A stretch of DNA of 64,000 nucleotides, from contig NZ_QQBJ01000002.1 in the NCBI RefSeq assembly GCF_003347205.1, positions 62,001 to 126,000 on the forward strand, in the 5' to 3' direction. The stretch is from Mycolicibacterium moriokaense (GTDB lineage Bacteria > Actinomycetota > Actinomycetes > Mycobacteriales > Mycobacteriaceae). Below, in pieces: positions 28,419-39,952 of this stretch (position 1 is the first letter of the stretch; each line of letters opens with the position of its first letter). Position numbers and translations under genes: made by a program. A model generated the notes under the pieces. That model worked only from the letters and a program-made list of their open reading frames with translations. It did no database searches and had not been told where the DNA came from.

Positions 28419-31400
28419 GTGATTACGCTTCAGCAGGTGGAGCTGGGGGTTTTGGGACCTCTGCAGGTCCGGCAGTATGGCCTGCCGGTCGCAGTTCCCG
28501 GCGCCAAGCCGCGCGCTGTCCTGACCGTGCTGGGTTTGCACGACGGATCCGTCGTGCCCGCCGAGACTCTGGTCGAACTGCTGTGGGGCAGCGATCCTCC
28601 GCGCACCGCGGTGAAGGCGCTGCAGACGCACATCTCCGCCCTTCGCCGCGCGCTGGGCGACGGGTTCGTCTTGACCGAGGGAGCCGGCTGGCGACTGAAC
28701 ACCGCCGAGGTCGACGCCATCCGCTACAAGTCGGCCGCGAAGCTTGGCCGCGACGCCATCGCGACCGGGGATGCCGGGCTTGCGGTCGCCCGTTTCGATG
28801 AGGCATTGCGTCTGTGGCGCGGCGCTCCTGAACTGCCGGACAGTCCGCGGGGGCTGTCCGAGAGAACCCGCTGGATCGAGGGCCACGCCGCGCTGGTGGA
28901 GGACCGGGCGGATGCGCTGCTTGCGACGGGTCGCGCCGCGGAGATCATCGGCGAGCTGGAGGCTGCGATCGCCGACGCCCCACTGCGCGAGAGACGCTGG
29001 GGTCACTTGATGCTCGCCCTTTATCGGGCAGGCAGACAGGGCGAAGCCCTCGGCGCGTATCAGAGGGTCCGGTCGCTGCTCGCCGACGAACTGGGAGTCG
29101 ACCCTGGCCCAGACCTTCGCCGGCTGGAAGCGTCGATCGTCGCCCAGGACGTCTCGCTGGAACTGCCTGTCACGCATCAATATTCGGCCGTGACACGCGC
29201 TGTGACCTTCTTGCTCACCGACATCGAGGGATCGACCGCCGCATGGGAGAACGACGCTGACGCCATGGCGGGTGCGCTGGCCCGGCACGACGAGATCGTC
29301 GAACAGGTCGTCACATCGCGCGGAGGCCGTCTGGTCAAGACCCGCGGCGAGGGCGACGCGACGTTCTCCGTCTTCGACCGGCCGTCCGCGGCGGCAGCGG
29401 CGGCGGTCGAGCTGCAGGAAGCAGTCCGGCTCGAGCGGTGGGCCCCGGCCGAGCCCGTTCGCATCCGCGTGGCGCTGCACACGGGCGAAGTCGAGTTCCG
29501 CGACGGCGACTACTTCGGCCGAGCAGTCAATCGCGCCGCGCGCCTCCGGTCACTGGCGGCCGGCGGCCAAATCCTGTGCTCGGGTGCGACAGCTGAACTG
29601 GTCATCGATTCACTGTCCGACGACGTCCTGCTGGCCGACCTGGGTATGCGCCACCTCAAGAACCTGCCGCGGCCAGAGCACGTATTCGAGCTCCGCCTCG
29701 AAACCGCCGATGACTCACGCCCTGTGACGGCCGATACACCGATGCAGCGGCCCGCGCTGCCGTCCGTACTGGCCGGCCAGGGACCGTTCGTCGGGCGCGT
29801 CGACGAACTCGGGCGCCTGCTGTCGGCGTGGGAGTTGACGCTCAACTCCGGCACGGGGGCCGTGCTGATCGCCGGCGAGCCCGGCGTGGGCAAGACGCGA
29901 CTGGCCGGTGAATGGTCCCGCCAGGCCTACGACCACGGTGCTGTCGTCCTCTATGGCCGATGCGACGAAGACCTCGGTGCGCCCTATCAGCCGTTCGCCG
30001 AAGCACTTCGGACACTGGTGCCATCCCTTGGGGCCGACCGACTGCGCGGGCTTCGCGGCGTCGAGGCGCTGCTTCCATTGGTTCCCGGTCTGACCGACGC
30101 CCTGCCCGACCTTTCCGCGCCGACGCGCGCCGACCCGGACACGGAACGCTACGCACTGTTCGACGCCGTCGTTGCGCTCCTAGACGTCGTCGCGACCGGT
30201 GCGCCTGTGGTCATGATTCTCGACGACCTGCACTGGGCCACCAAACCGACGCTGTTGTTGCTGCGCCACCTTCTCCGTTTCGGAGAACACGCGCGGGTCC
30301 AGATCATCGGCACATATCGCAGCACCGATCTCGACCGCGCGCATCCGCTGGCAGCGATGCTCGCCGACCTACACCGCGATGGCGCTGTCACCCGTCTTCA
30401 GCTCGACGGCCTCGACGAGGATGACGTCACAACCTATGTCGCCGAGGCCGGCTATGACGACGAAGACCTGGCTCGGGCGCTGTCGTCGGTGACGGGTGGC
30501 AACCCGTTCTTCCTCATCGAGGCACTGCGCCACGTCGATGAAAGCGGAGGCCGATGGGATCCGACCACGCTGCCGCAGGGCATTCGAGAGGCCGTGAGCC
30601 GCAGGCTGTCCCGGCTTCCGGTGGAGACCAACAACGCGCTTGCGACGGCTGCGGTGGTGGGCAGCCGGTTCGCTGTCGAGTTGGTGGAAAAGGTGGTCGA
30701 GGAGGATCTCGTCGACGCGTTCGACGAAGCGTGCAAGGCGGGCATCATCATCGAAGAGCCGGGCGGTAGATACCGGTTCAACCACGCCCTCGTCCGGCAG
30801 TCTCTGCTGGCCGAGCTTGCGTCCATGCGGCGCATGCGGCTGCACCAGCGCATCGCGGCGACGCTCGAGACGCACGCCGACTCCGATGACGAGTTGCTGG
30901 CCGAATTGGCGTACCACTATTTCGAGTGCGCGTGGGCGGGCAACGCCGCAAAGGCCATGGAGTACTGCACGCGCGCCGCAGACCAGGCGATGACGCGACT
31001 GGCCTATGAAGGCGCGGCAGAACTGTACGACAAAGCATTACACGCCCTCGAGGAACTCGACGACGCGCTGCCTGACCGAGACGAGCGCAAAGCCGAGCTG
31101 CTGGTCGCTCGCTGCGAGGCGCTGCTGGCAGCCGGTGACGTGGTGTCGGCGACGGGTGCGGTGACCCAGTTGCGACGAGCCGCAGGCGATTCCGGCCGGC
31201 TGGCGGCTTGGGGAACCTGCTTCGACGGCCAGCTCGCGATACTGACCGCCCCGGAGCGGTTGGACGAAGTCGAGTCCGCGGTGACGGCGGCCGCCGAGAA
31301 GCTCGCCGAACTCGACGACGCCGCCGGGGAAGCGATGGCCCACACGGTGAGAGCCGGCTGCCTGGGGCGCCTCGGTCGGATCGCCGACTGCGAGGCCGCG

Positions 31401-34400
31401 CTGGATCAGGCCCTGACGGCGGCACGGCGTGCGCATGAACACCGCCGGGTGAACGCCGTGCTGGCTACTGCGCCGCTGGCAGCGCTGTGGGGCCCCAACC
31501 CCGTGCCACGTGCGGGCGGGCGGTGCCTGGATGTCGTTCGCCTGCTCCGCATTACGACTGGATCTCCGGTTGTGGAGGCGACCTCGACCAGGTGCCAGGG
31601 CGTGCTGGACGCGTTTCGGGGCCGCGCCGCCGCGGGCCGTCAGCTGATCGACTCTGCCAGAAGGTCTCTGACCGAGGTCGGCATGCGGCATGCGCTGCTC
31701 GAGGTCGACCAGTTCGCAGGCATCGTCGAACTGGTCGCCGGTGATCCCGCGGCCGCCGAGCCGCATCTGCGACGCGCCTACAACGGCTTTCGTCGCATGG
31801 GTCTCGAGGCGGATACCGCCGAAACGGCGGCGTTGCTCGCGCGGACGTGCCTGGCCCTTGGCCAAGACGGTGAGGCCGACCAACTGTGCACGGAAAGCGA
31901 GCGTCTCGCGGGTCACGCGTTGAAGGCATCGATCGCCTGGCGGACGGTTCGGGCGCAACTGCTGTCGCGTCACGGTGATCACGATGAGGCGCGACGGATA
32001 GCCGAAGAGGCGGTCGCGATCGCCGAGCGGACCGACGCGTTGGTCGACCACGGCGACGCCTGCCTGACGCTGGCGATGGTCCTGGGTGCAGCGGGCGACC
32101 GCGCGGGAGCGCGAGCTGCCGCTGAGCGCGCCGTCGGCCTCTACGATCTCAAAGGCGCTGCAGCTCTTGCGGAAATGACGCAACGCGTTCTTGGGATGGC
32201 GAACACCCCGGCCGCGCCGTCTAAACCCGTACTACCGATCGTCGAACTTGAGAACGCGTGCGCGCGCGCAGCCGATCGCTTATTCGCGGCCGTCGAACGC
32301 GAGGCGTGGGACGACGTCGAGCAGTTGGTCGCACGACTCCTGGCCGTCGAAAGTCGGCGGAAGATCGTCGGCTACCCGTATGTCGTGCTTTCTCCGGAGG
32401 GATGGGTACGCGAAGCGCAACGCGGCCAACAGTCAGGCTTGGTACATCACCGTCACGCGGTTCTTGAAGTGCGGGGTGAGCGCCTCGCGCTCAGTCGGCT
32501 CGAAATCAGCTCGGCGGACACTCAACCAGGGGGCCCCAGGGATGAGTTCCTTTGCCTGCTGGGCCTCGACGACGATGGTCAGGTCGCACTATTGCTGTTC
32601 TTCGACGTCGAGGATATCGATGCCGCGATCGCCGAATTGAACGCGATTGACGCCCGCTTCGAGGAGCAGAGTCCGCGAGCACCGCTAGAAAACGCCGCTA
32701 GTCGCGCTGAGCACCATCTCAATGCCCTCTTTGCCAGCAGGAGCTGGGACGAAATTGCTGCCTGCCTCGTCGACGACGTCCACGTCGAGGAGCGCCGGCG
32801 CGGATTCCGTCGAGAGAGCGATGACCGCGCCGACCTGATGGCCGAGATACGCGTGGTCGCCGATCTCGGGGTCAAGAACATCACGTCGGATCCTGTCGCG
32901 ATCCGCGGCGAGCGTCTCGTTCTCAGCCGCGCCCGCTTCTCCGGTCGCGCCCCTCGCCCGGATGCGTACCAAACCGAGGTGCTCCGCCTCGCGCAGATAG
33001 ACACCGACGGGCGGGTCACCGCCTTCATGACCTTCGACACCGACGACATCGAAGCAGCCATCACCGAACTCGACGCCCGGTACGCCGCGGGCGAGGCGGC
33101 ACCCCATGCACGCACGTGGTCGGTGATCGCGGCACCGTTCGCCGGACTGAAGCGGGGCGAACTCCCCGCGACGACAGTCGACTGGGTGAACATCGACCAT
33201 CGCCGAGGGCGGGCATTCGCGCCGGGGCAGATGTTCGATTTTGTCCGTGCCGGTAAGCACTTCACGCAGGATCTGTGGCCCTACATCGATTCTGTGCACC
33301 GGTTGAGTGACCGCGGCGCCGTCGTCACCTACACGGCGACGGCAACCTCATCCGAGGGCTTTCAAGCAGAATGGCGAGAGGTCAGCCTTTCGATGGCGGA
33401 AGGTGACTTGATCTCCCGTTGCGAGATCTTCGACCTGGCCGATCTCGATGCCGCACTGTCGCGATTCGACGAACTAAGCCGCCCGGTGCGGAGGCTAGAG
33501 AATGCAGCAAGCCGAGCCTATGATCGCCTCAACGCCTACCTGGCAGCCCGCGATTGGGACGCGCTCGCGGAGATGGTTGCCGACGACATATGCAATGACG
33601 ATCGACGGCGGATAGTGAGCAGCGGCATCCAACGCGGCCGCGATGCCCAAATGGCCAATTTGCAGGCTGCCGCCGCCCTCGGGGTGACAGACACGGCATC
33701 AGCCGTCATTGCCACCCGCGGAGAGCGCCTCGTCCTCGCGCGATACCAGTATGCAGGTAGCGACGGGCGTCCCCAGTCGTTCAACCTCGAGATCCTCAGC
33801 ATCGTCGAGATCAACACAGACAACCAAATCGCAGCGATCGTCTTGTTCGACCTCGACGACATCGAGTCCGCATTCGCAGAACTCGACGCGCGTTACGCCA
33901 CAGGCGAGGCGGCGCCGCATGCACATGCGTGGTCGCTCTTGACGGCGAATGCTGAGGCGTTCAACCGGCATGAATTCCCCGCGTGGACAGCCGACGTGGC
34001 AAACGTCGACCACCGCAGGGTGACTGCGTTCGCACCCGGTGACCAAGCCGAATACGTTCGCGCAACTTGGGAGCAGTCGCCAGATCTGAAGATCTACATC
34101 GAGGCGGTGCACCGGCTGGGCGACCTCGGCGCTGTCATTACCTACATCGCGAACGGGACCTCGCACCAAGATTTCGATGCCGAGTGGCGGGGAATCGCAC
34201 TCGGAATCATCGAACGCGATAGGTTCGATCGCACCGAGCGGTTCGACGAGGCGGACCTCGATGCCGCGCTCAGGCGCTTTGATGAACTCGCCCGACCGGC
34301 AACTCATCTCGCGAATGTAGCGACGAGGGTAAGCGATAGGTTTGTCGCAGCCTTCGGTGACCGGCGGTGGGACGACATCGGCGCGCTGCTCAACAGCGAC

Positions 34401-36131
34401 TTTCAGAAGAACGACCATCGCAAGGGATTCCGCCAGGAAGGCAGTGATGGCGTCACGTTTGTCGACGAATTGCGGGCGGTAGCCGACCTCGGGGCGCAGA
34501 ACCTGAAAATGCTCGACGTCATCGCTGTGCGTGGTGAGCGCCTTGCTCTCAGCCGCTCCCGCGTGTCGGGAAGGGATACGAGACCAGAGGCATTCCACAC
34601 CGAATTGCTCGGTCTGATCGAGATCGATGACGACGAGCAAATTTCGGCCTTCGTATTGTTCGACATCGACGACTTCGACTCCGCCATTGAAGAACTCGAC
34701 GCCCGCTACCTCGCCGGCGAAGCGACACCGTACGCACACGCGTGGAAGGTGGTCGCCGGCGTCAATACCGCGCTCAACCGGCGCGAGCTACCTGCGACCA
34801 CGCGAAACTGCGTCAACATCGACCATAGGCAAGTCGCGGCAATCGCTTCCAACGAAATGAGCGCGTTCGTCCATGCCTCCTGGCAGGACTATTCGAACTT
34901 CAAGACTCACATTGAGGTCGTGCACCGTATCAGCGAAGCCGGCGTGGTCGTAACCTGGGCGGGACAGGCGGTCTCGCACGACGGGTTCGAGGCCGAGTGG
35001 CGAGTAGTCAATATACTGATGATCGATGGCGACCGTATGAGCCGCTCCGAAATCTTCGACGAAGCCGACTTAGAGACCGCTGTAGCGAGATTCGACGAAC
35101 TAAGCTGCCCTGCAATGCATCTGCAGAACGCGGCAAGCCAAGCACACGAACGCCTATTGAAGTACTACAACGTCGCCGACTGGGATTCCGTCGCCAGCCT
35201 GTTCACCGAGGATATTTCCAACGACGACCGACGCCGGACCGTGAACGCTGGCATGGAACACGGTCGAGACATTCAGATGTCGAACTTGCGGCGCCTCGCC
35301 GACATCGGCGCGCGGGTCTCGACGAGCGTCCTTGCCACCCGCGGTCAGCGTCTCGTCCTCAACATCTTCCGCACGTCGAACAGCGATCTACGGTACGGCG
35401 AGTTCGACAGCGAGATGCTCAACATCATCGAGACCAATTCCGATGGTCGGATCACGGCGGGCGTCCTGTTCGATCTCGACGACATCGACGCCGCGTTCGC
35501 CGAACTCGACGCCCGATACCTCGCCGGCGAAGCGGCGCCGCATGCGCACGCGTGGTCGGTCGTCAAGGAAAGCCACTCCGCATTCAACCGACGTGAACTC
35601 CCCGTAACAACGCCGGATTGGGTCAGCGTGGACCACCGTCGCGCAATACCGATCCCGTCGGGTGACCTGCTCGTCTATATCGAAGCCACATGGGAGCAGT
35701 TGCCGGACGTCAAGGAATATGTCGAAACTGTGCATCGCCTGACCGATGTCGGGGCGGTCGTAACCCAGGTAGTGAGGGGAACCTCGGGAGAAGGTTTTCC
35801 GGCCGACTGGCGACTGCTTGTCATGTCGACAGTCGACGGCGACCTGATCAACCGCATCGAGATCTTCGATGAAACAGACCTCGACGCCGCACTCGCGCGA
35901 TTTGACGAGCTCAGCAGCCCCGCATCGCAACTGAAGAACGCCGCGAGCCAGGTAGGAGGGCGCTTCCTCGCACACGTCGCCGCAGGCGACTGGGATGGCA
36001 TGGCGCAGATTCTGGACAGCGGATTTCCAGTGATGATCGGCGCCGCGTGGTGGGCGCAGGGGTCCGATATGGGCGCGACGCCCAGATCGCGGATGTTCGA
36101 GCAATCGCCGAACTGTGGCGCTCAAACGTGA
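28419..36131 (+). CDS. Giant SARP/BTAD-cyclase-AAA protein with NTF2-like repeat array (5' part)
   Basis: 2570 residues up to a frameshift. An OmpR-type winged helix (1-95) and a BTAD helical domain (98-245) match SARP/AfsR regulators. A class III cyclase domain (258-425) has FLLTDIEGSTAAWE, KTRGEGDATFSVF and VNRAARLR, so both metal aspartates and the Asn/Arg pair are kept. The AAA ATPase has Walker A GEPGVGKT (486-493) and Walker B VVMILDD (597-603). A TPR-like region (830-1270) follows. From residue 1277 NTF2/SnoaL-like domains run in tandem, one odd half plus units starting at 1423, 1693, 1964, 2235 and 2505. The last ~35 residues are out-of-frame sequence. GTG 28419 is the likely start. 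It probably senses ligands and controls transcription; target genes are unknown. Confidence 0.85.
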   Translation: MITLQQVELGVLGPLQVRQYGLPVAVPGAKPRAVLTVLGLHDGSVVPAETLVELLWGSDPPRTAVKALQTHISALRRALGDGFVLTEGAGWRLNTAEVDAIRYKSAAKLGRDAIATGDAGLAVARFDEALRLWRGAPELPDSPRGLSERTRWIEGHAALVEDRADALLATGRAAEIIGELEAAIADAPLRERRWGHLMLALYRAGRQGEALGAYQRVRSLLADELGVDPGPDLRRLEASIVAQDVSLELPVTHQYSAVTRAVTFLLTDIEGSTAAWENDADAMAGALARHDEIVEQVVTSRGGRLVKTRGEGDATFSVFDRPSAAAAAAVELQEAVRLERWAPAEPVRIRVALHTGEVEFRDGDYFGRAVNRAARLRSLAAGGQILCSGATAELVIDSLSDDVLLADLGMRHLKNLPRPEHVFELRLETADDSRPVTADTPMQRPALPSVLAGQGPFVGRVDELGRLLSAWELTLNSGTGAVLIAGEPGVGKTRLAGEWSRQAYDHGAVVLYGRCDEDLGAPYQPFAEALRTLVPSLGADRLRGLRGVEALLPLVPGLTDALPDLSAPTRADPDTERYALFDAVVALLDVVATGAPVVMILDDLHWATKPTLLLLRHLLRFGEHARVQIIGTYRSTDLDRAHPLAAMLADLHRDGAVTRLQLDGLDEDDVTTYVAEAGYDDEDLARALSSVTGGNPFFLIEALRHVDESGGRWDPTTLPQGIREAVSRRLSRLPVETNNALATAAVVGSRFAVELVEKVVEEDLVDAFDEACKAGIIIEEPGGRYRFNHALVRQSLLAELASMRRMRLHQRIAATLETHADSDDELLAELAYHYFECAWAGNAAKAMEYCTRAADQAMTRLAYEGAAELYDKALHALEELDDALPDRDERKAELLVARCEALLAAGDVVSATGAVTQLRRAAGDSGRLAAWGTCFDGQLAILTAPERLDEVESAVTAAAEKLAELDDAAGEAMAHTVRAGCLGRLGRIADCEAALDQALTAARRAHEHRRVNAVLATAPLAALWGPNPVPRAGGRCLDVVRLLRITTGSPVVEATSTRCQGVLDAFRGRAAAGRQLIDSARRSLTEVGMRHALLEVDQFAGIVELVAGDPAAAEPHLRRAYNGFRRMGLEADTAETAALLARTCLALGQDGEADQLCTESERLAGHALKASIAWRTVRAQLLSRHGDHDEARRIAEEAVAIAERTDALVDHGDACLTLAMVLGAAGDRAGARAAAERAVGLYDLKGAAALAEMTQRVLGMANTPAAPSKPVLPIVELENACARAADRLFAAVEREAWDDVEQLVARLLAVESRRKIVGYPYVVLSPEGWVREAQRGQQSGLVHHRHAVLEVRGERLALSRLEISSADTQPGGPRDEFLCLLGLDDDGQVALLLFFDVEDIDAAIAELNAIDARFEEQSPRAPLENAASRAEHHLNALFASRSWDEIAACLVDDVHVEERRRGFRRESDDRADLMAEIRVVADLGVKNITSDPVAIRGERLVLSRARFSGRAPRPDAYQTEVLRLAQIDTDGRVTAFMTFDTDDIEAAITELDARYAAGEAAPHARTWSVIAAPFAGLKRGELPATTVDWVNIDHRRGRAFAPGQMFDFVRAGKHFTQDLWPYIDSVHRLSDRGAVVTYTATATSSEGFQAEWREVSLSMAEGDLISRCEIFDLADLDAALSRFDELSRPVRRLENAASRAYDRLNAYLAARDWDALAEMVADDICNDDRRRIVSSGIQRGRDAQMANLQAAAALGVTDTASAVIATRGERLVLARYQYAGSDGRPQSFNLEILSIVEINTDNQIAAIVLFDLDDIESAFAELDARYATGEAAPHAHAWSLLTANAEAFNRHEFPAWTADVANVDHRRVTAFAPGDQAEYVRATWEQSPDLKIYIEAVHRLGDLGAVITYIANGTSHQDFDAEWRGIALGIIERDRFDRTERFDEADLDAALRRFDELARPATHLANVATRVSDRFVAAFGDRRWDDIGALLNSDFQKNDHRKGFRQEGSDGVTFVDELRAVADLGAQNLKMLDVIAVRGERLALSRSRVSGRDTRPEAFHTELLGLIEIDDDEQISAFVLFDIDDFDSAIEELDARYLAGEATPYAHAWKVVAGVNTALNRRELPATTRNCVNIDHRQVAAIASNEMSAFVHASWQDYSNFKTHIEVVHRISEAGVVVTWAGQAVSHDGFEAEWRVVNILMIDGDRMSRSEIFDEADLETAVARFDELSCPAMHLQNAASQAHERLLKYYNVADWDSVASLFTEDISNDDRRRTVNAGMEHGRDIQMSNLRRLADIGARVSTSVLATRGQRLVLNIFRTSNSDLRYGEFDSEMLNIIETNSDGRITAGVLFDLDDIDAAFAELDARYLAGEAAPHAHAWSVVKESHSAFNRRELPVTTPDWVSVDHRRAIPIPSGDLLVYIEATWEQLPDVKEYVETVHRLTDVGAVVTQVVRGTSGEGFPADWRLLVMSTVDGDLINRIEIFDETDLDAALARFDELSSPASQLKNAASQVGGRFLAHVAAGDWDGMAQILDSGFPVMIGAAWWAQGSDMGATPRSRMFEQSPNCGAQT

Positions 36132-39100
36132 CGTCCACAGTCATCGCGACCCGCGGGAAGCGCCTCGCCCTTATTCGCGCCAGTTACTCGGACGGCGATC
36201 AAGGGCACGAAACAAATGTGGCGGAGGTGCTGGGCATCTTCGAGATCAACGCCGAGGGTCTACTCGTTGCGGCCGTCTCGTTCGACGCGGACGACACCGA
36301 CTCTGCTTTCGAGGAACTCGATGCTCGTTATGCTGCCGGCGAATCCGCCGCCTGGGAACGGGCGTGGTCTGTTATCGCGGGGACCTACGCCGGATTCAAC
36401 CAGCGGGAGCTTCCCACGACGACGCCAGACTGGACATTCATCGATCATCGGTCGCTAATATCAACCGAATCCAGAGATCTCGCGGCACATATCGGTTCCG
36501 TGTGGAGCTCTACGCCGGAGCTCGATATCTACATTGAGACGGTGCACCGCCTCAGCGGAGCTGGCGCAATCGTGACCCATGTCGCCCGCGGCGTCACAGA
36601 AGCAGGCTTCGGAGTCGAGTGGCGAATGATCCACATCTACGCCGTCGAACGCACCATGATCAGCCGTTGCGAGATGTTCGACGAGTCAGACCTCGACCCC
36701 GCGCTCGCGCGATTTGATGAACTCAATCGGCCGGCAGCGGCGCCGTTGGGCAACGCTGCGAGCCGCGTTTTCGCGCGCCTACAGGGATGCTTCGCTGCCC
36801 GCGATTGGGTTGCGATGTCCGAAATACTTGCTGACGATGCATGCGCCGACGATCGACATCGAGTCGTGCGCGCCGAGATCAGACACGGCCGAGACGCTGC
36901 CATCGAAAGCATGAAGGTGGCCGCTGGCCTTGGGGCCGAGAGCATCTCATCAACGGTGTTCGCGACCCGCGGGCATGGCCTCGCCCTTTGCCGTACCCGT
37001 TACTCCGGCCGAGACCAACGGCCCGCGGCCTTCCACAGCGAGGACCTCAGCATCATCGAGCTTGACAGTGACGATCGCGTTGCGGCGCATGTGGCGTTCG
37101 ACGTCGACGACATCGATGCTGCCTTCGAGGAGCTCGATGCTCGATATCTCAGCGACGAAGCTGCGCCTCACGCACAGACGTGGTCGACCGTCATGCGAAT
37201 GACCGCTGCATTCAATCGGCGAGAGTTCCCCGCCGCCACTACGGACTTCATCAGCATCGACCATCGCAAGGGGGCAGCGTTTGCGCCTGGTGAATTGGCA
37301 GGCTACCTTCGCGCGACCTGGGATCTCACGCCGCACACCACCATGTACCTCGAGGCAGTGCATCGGCTGAGCAACCTCGGCGCTGTTTTCGTCAATGCGG
37401 CACACGGCATATCGAGAGATGGCTTTGCCGCGGACAGGCGGATCATCAACGTTGTGACCGTCCAGGGCGAGCTGCTCAGCCGGGTCGAAATCTTCGACGA
37501 AGACGACCTCGAGGCCGCCCTCGCACGATTCGACGAGCTCACTGCGTCAGCGTCACGGCTCGATAATGCCGCGACTCGGCAAAACGCGCCGATCGCGGAC
37601 GCGTTCAATCGCCGCGATCTGCAGCGCTATCTCAGCGCTATCGATGCAAACGCACGATACGAAGATCGGCGAAAGGGCCTTCGCAATGAGGGTCCGGTGG
37701 ATGCAAAATTCGCTCACTCGTTTTTGTTCGATGCGGCCGAGAGCTGGCGGCTGGAGATCGAGCCCGTAGCTATTCGTGGTCACCGCCTGGCACTGAGCCA
37801 ATACGCCTTTCGCGACGCCGACGAGGCCGATCAGCCGATCGCGGTCGAGGCGTTGCTTCTCACGGAAGTCACCGACGATCAGTTGATACACGGCAGCGTC
37901 GTTTTCGACGCCGACGACATCGACGCCGCCTTCGCAGAACTCGAAGCCAAATACACCGCGGGCGAGGCCGCCCCGCATGCAGCCACGTGGTCGGTCATCA
38001 CTCGCTCGTTCGCGGCGTTCGATAATCATGAACTTCCGTCGACCGCGCTCGAGTGGATCGACCGTCGTCGGGTGGTAGGGAGCGGGACCAGTAGCCTCAC
38101 CGAAACGGTGCAAGCCGCGTGGGACATGACGCGGGGTATCCGCGCCCGCATTGAGTCGGTTCACAGGCTGAACGACGACGGGGCTGTCATCACGCATTCG
38201 CTACACGGAACGTCGCTGGAGGGATTCGACTTCGAGTGGCGGGTAGTCGACGTGTTCACCGTCGACGGCGACACTATCGGCCGCTGCGAAATGTTCGATG
38301 AAGACGATCTCGACGCAGCGCTCGCCCGATTCGACGAGCTCACCGCGCCAGTGCCACGGCTCGAGAACGCGGCAACCCGCCGAAATACATCGATCGTCGA
38401 CACGATCAACCGCCGCGATCTCGACGCTTACCTCGCGGAATTCGGCGCGAACGCGCGATACGACGACCGCCGACAAGGTCTGCGCAACGCGGGTCCAGTC
38501 GATTCTGAGTTTGCGCGCGGGGTGCTGTTCCTGTCACCAGAGAGTTGGCATTTGGAGACCGAACCTGTTGCCGTCAGGGGCCATCGCTTGGCGCTGAACC
38601 GCTATGCCTCTCGCGACTCCATCGAGGCCGACCAGCCAATCACCGTCGAAATGTTGGTGCTCGTCGAGGTCGATGACGATGGCCTGGTGCGCAAAGGAGT
38701 GTTTTTCGATCCCGACGATATCGACGCCGCGTTCGACGAACTCGACACTTGGTATCTCGCCGGCGAAGCCGCTCCCCACGCTGACACGTGGTCGGCCATC
38801 AGTCGTTCCTTCGCCGCGTTCGAAAGCCATGAACCTCCGCCCACTGCATTCCAATTCATCGATCGTCGTCGGCTGGTCGGCAGCGGCTCAGGTGATCTGA
38901 CCGAAACGACACAAGCGGCGTGGGAAATGACGCGCAATATGCGTGCTCGCATTGAGGCGGCGCACAGGCTGAACGACGGCGGGGCTGTCATCACGCACTC
39001 GGTCCGCGGGGCCTCTAAGGAGGGTTTCGACTTCGAGTTGCGGATAGTCGACGTGTTCACAGTCGCCGGTGACGCCGTCAGCCGCTGCGAGATGTTCGAT

Positions 39101-39952
39101 GAAGCCGACCTCGACGCCGCGCTAGCACGTTTCGACGAACTCAACACTTCAATGCCGCGGCTCGATAACGCCGCGACGCGGCAAGTCAAGATCGTCGGCG
39201 ACGCGTTCAACCGCCGGGATCTGCGGGGCTATCTCGGCGCGGTCGACGTGAACGCTCGACACGACGATCGCCGCAAAGGCCTCCGTGCTGAGGGGCCGGT
39301 TGACGAAAGATTCGCTCGCGCACTCTTGTTCGGCGCGGCCGAGAGCTGGCGGCTGACGATTGAAACGATCGCCGTCCGGGGTGATCGCTTGGTACTCAGC
39401 CGCTACGACTTCCGCGACACCGACGAGGCCGATCAGCCGATCGCCATCGAGATGTTGGGAGTGGAAGAAGTCACAGGCGATCAATTGGTGTATCGAGGTG
39501 TGACCTTCGACACCGGCGACCTCGACGCAGCGTTCGAGGAACTCGAGACCAAATACCTCGCCGGCGAGGCCGCCCGGCACGCTCACGCTTGGTCGGTCAT
39601 CGTCAACCATCACGCCATGCTCAACAGGCATGAACTTACCGCCACGGCGCCAGAGTTGTTGGACCATCGACCGCTCGTGAATATTAGTGCGGGCGACCCG
39701 ACCTCGAAGATCCTTGAGATGTGGAACTTCACACCGGATCTCAAGCTCTACATCGAGGCCGTACACCGATTGAGCGATGTCGGCGCGGTATTCACCCAGG
39801 TCCCGCACGGCTCATCGCAGACCGGCTTCGGCGCTGAGTGGCGACTCATCGAGCTTGTGGCGATCGACGGTGACCGGGTCAGCCGCTGCGAGCTCTTCGA
39901 AGAGTCCGACCTCGACGCCGCAATCGCCCGATTCGACGAACTCGACCGCCAG
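32247..39952 (+). repeat. Tandem array of two-domain NTF2-like units (protein-coding)
   Basis: Units begin at 32685, 33495, 34308, 35121, 35931, 36746, 37559, 38360 and 39161. The spacing is 810, 813, 813, 810, 815 (816 once the missing base is restored), 813, 801 and 801 bases. A degenerate single domain (32247-32684) precedes them. Each unit has an A half starting LxNAA(S/T)R and a B half starting near HAHAWS. Both halves contain an (I/V)DHRR or DDRRR motif and end in FDxDDIDAAxxxLD. Units 7-9 form a shorter subtype with NRRDL near the A-half start. Internal homology implies repeated duplication. Confidence 0.9.
36021..36034 (+). other. Single-base frameshift inside the giant gene
   Basis: Upstream frame reads Gly-Phe-Pro-Val here, whereas repeat homology continues as Ser-Ser-Asp-Asp-Arg-Arg-Arg in the next frame. 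Adding one T to the TTT run at 36024-36026 gives Gly-Phe-Ser-Ser-Asp-Asp-Arg, which aligns residue for residue with the same place in other units. The restored frame from 28419 to 39955 would be exactly 3846 codons including stop. The missing base may be a sequencing error, a real mutation or a phase-variation state. Confidence 0.85.

Noticed and set aside
36021-36034. Programmed -1 ribosomal frameshift in the giant gene
   Set aside because: The site GGA TTT CCA is not a canonical X XXY YYZ slippery heptamer and I see no strong pseudoknot next to it; a lost base is simpler.
32247-39952. CRISPR array or non-coding satellite
   Set aside because: Period is about 810 bases, divergence is in codon pattern, and each unit encodes the same protein fold; no short repeats with spacers exist anywhere in the window.
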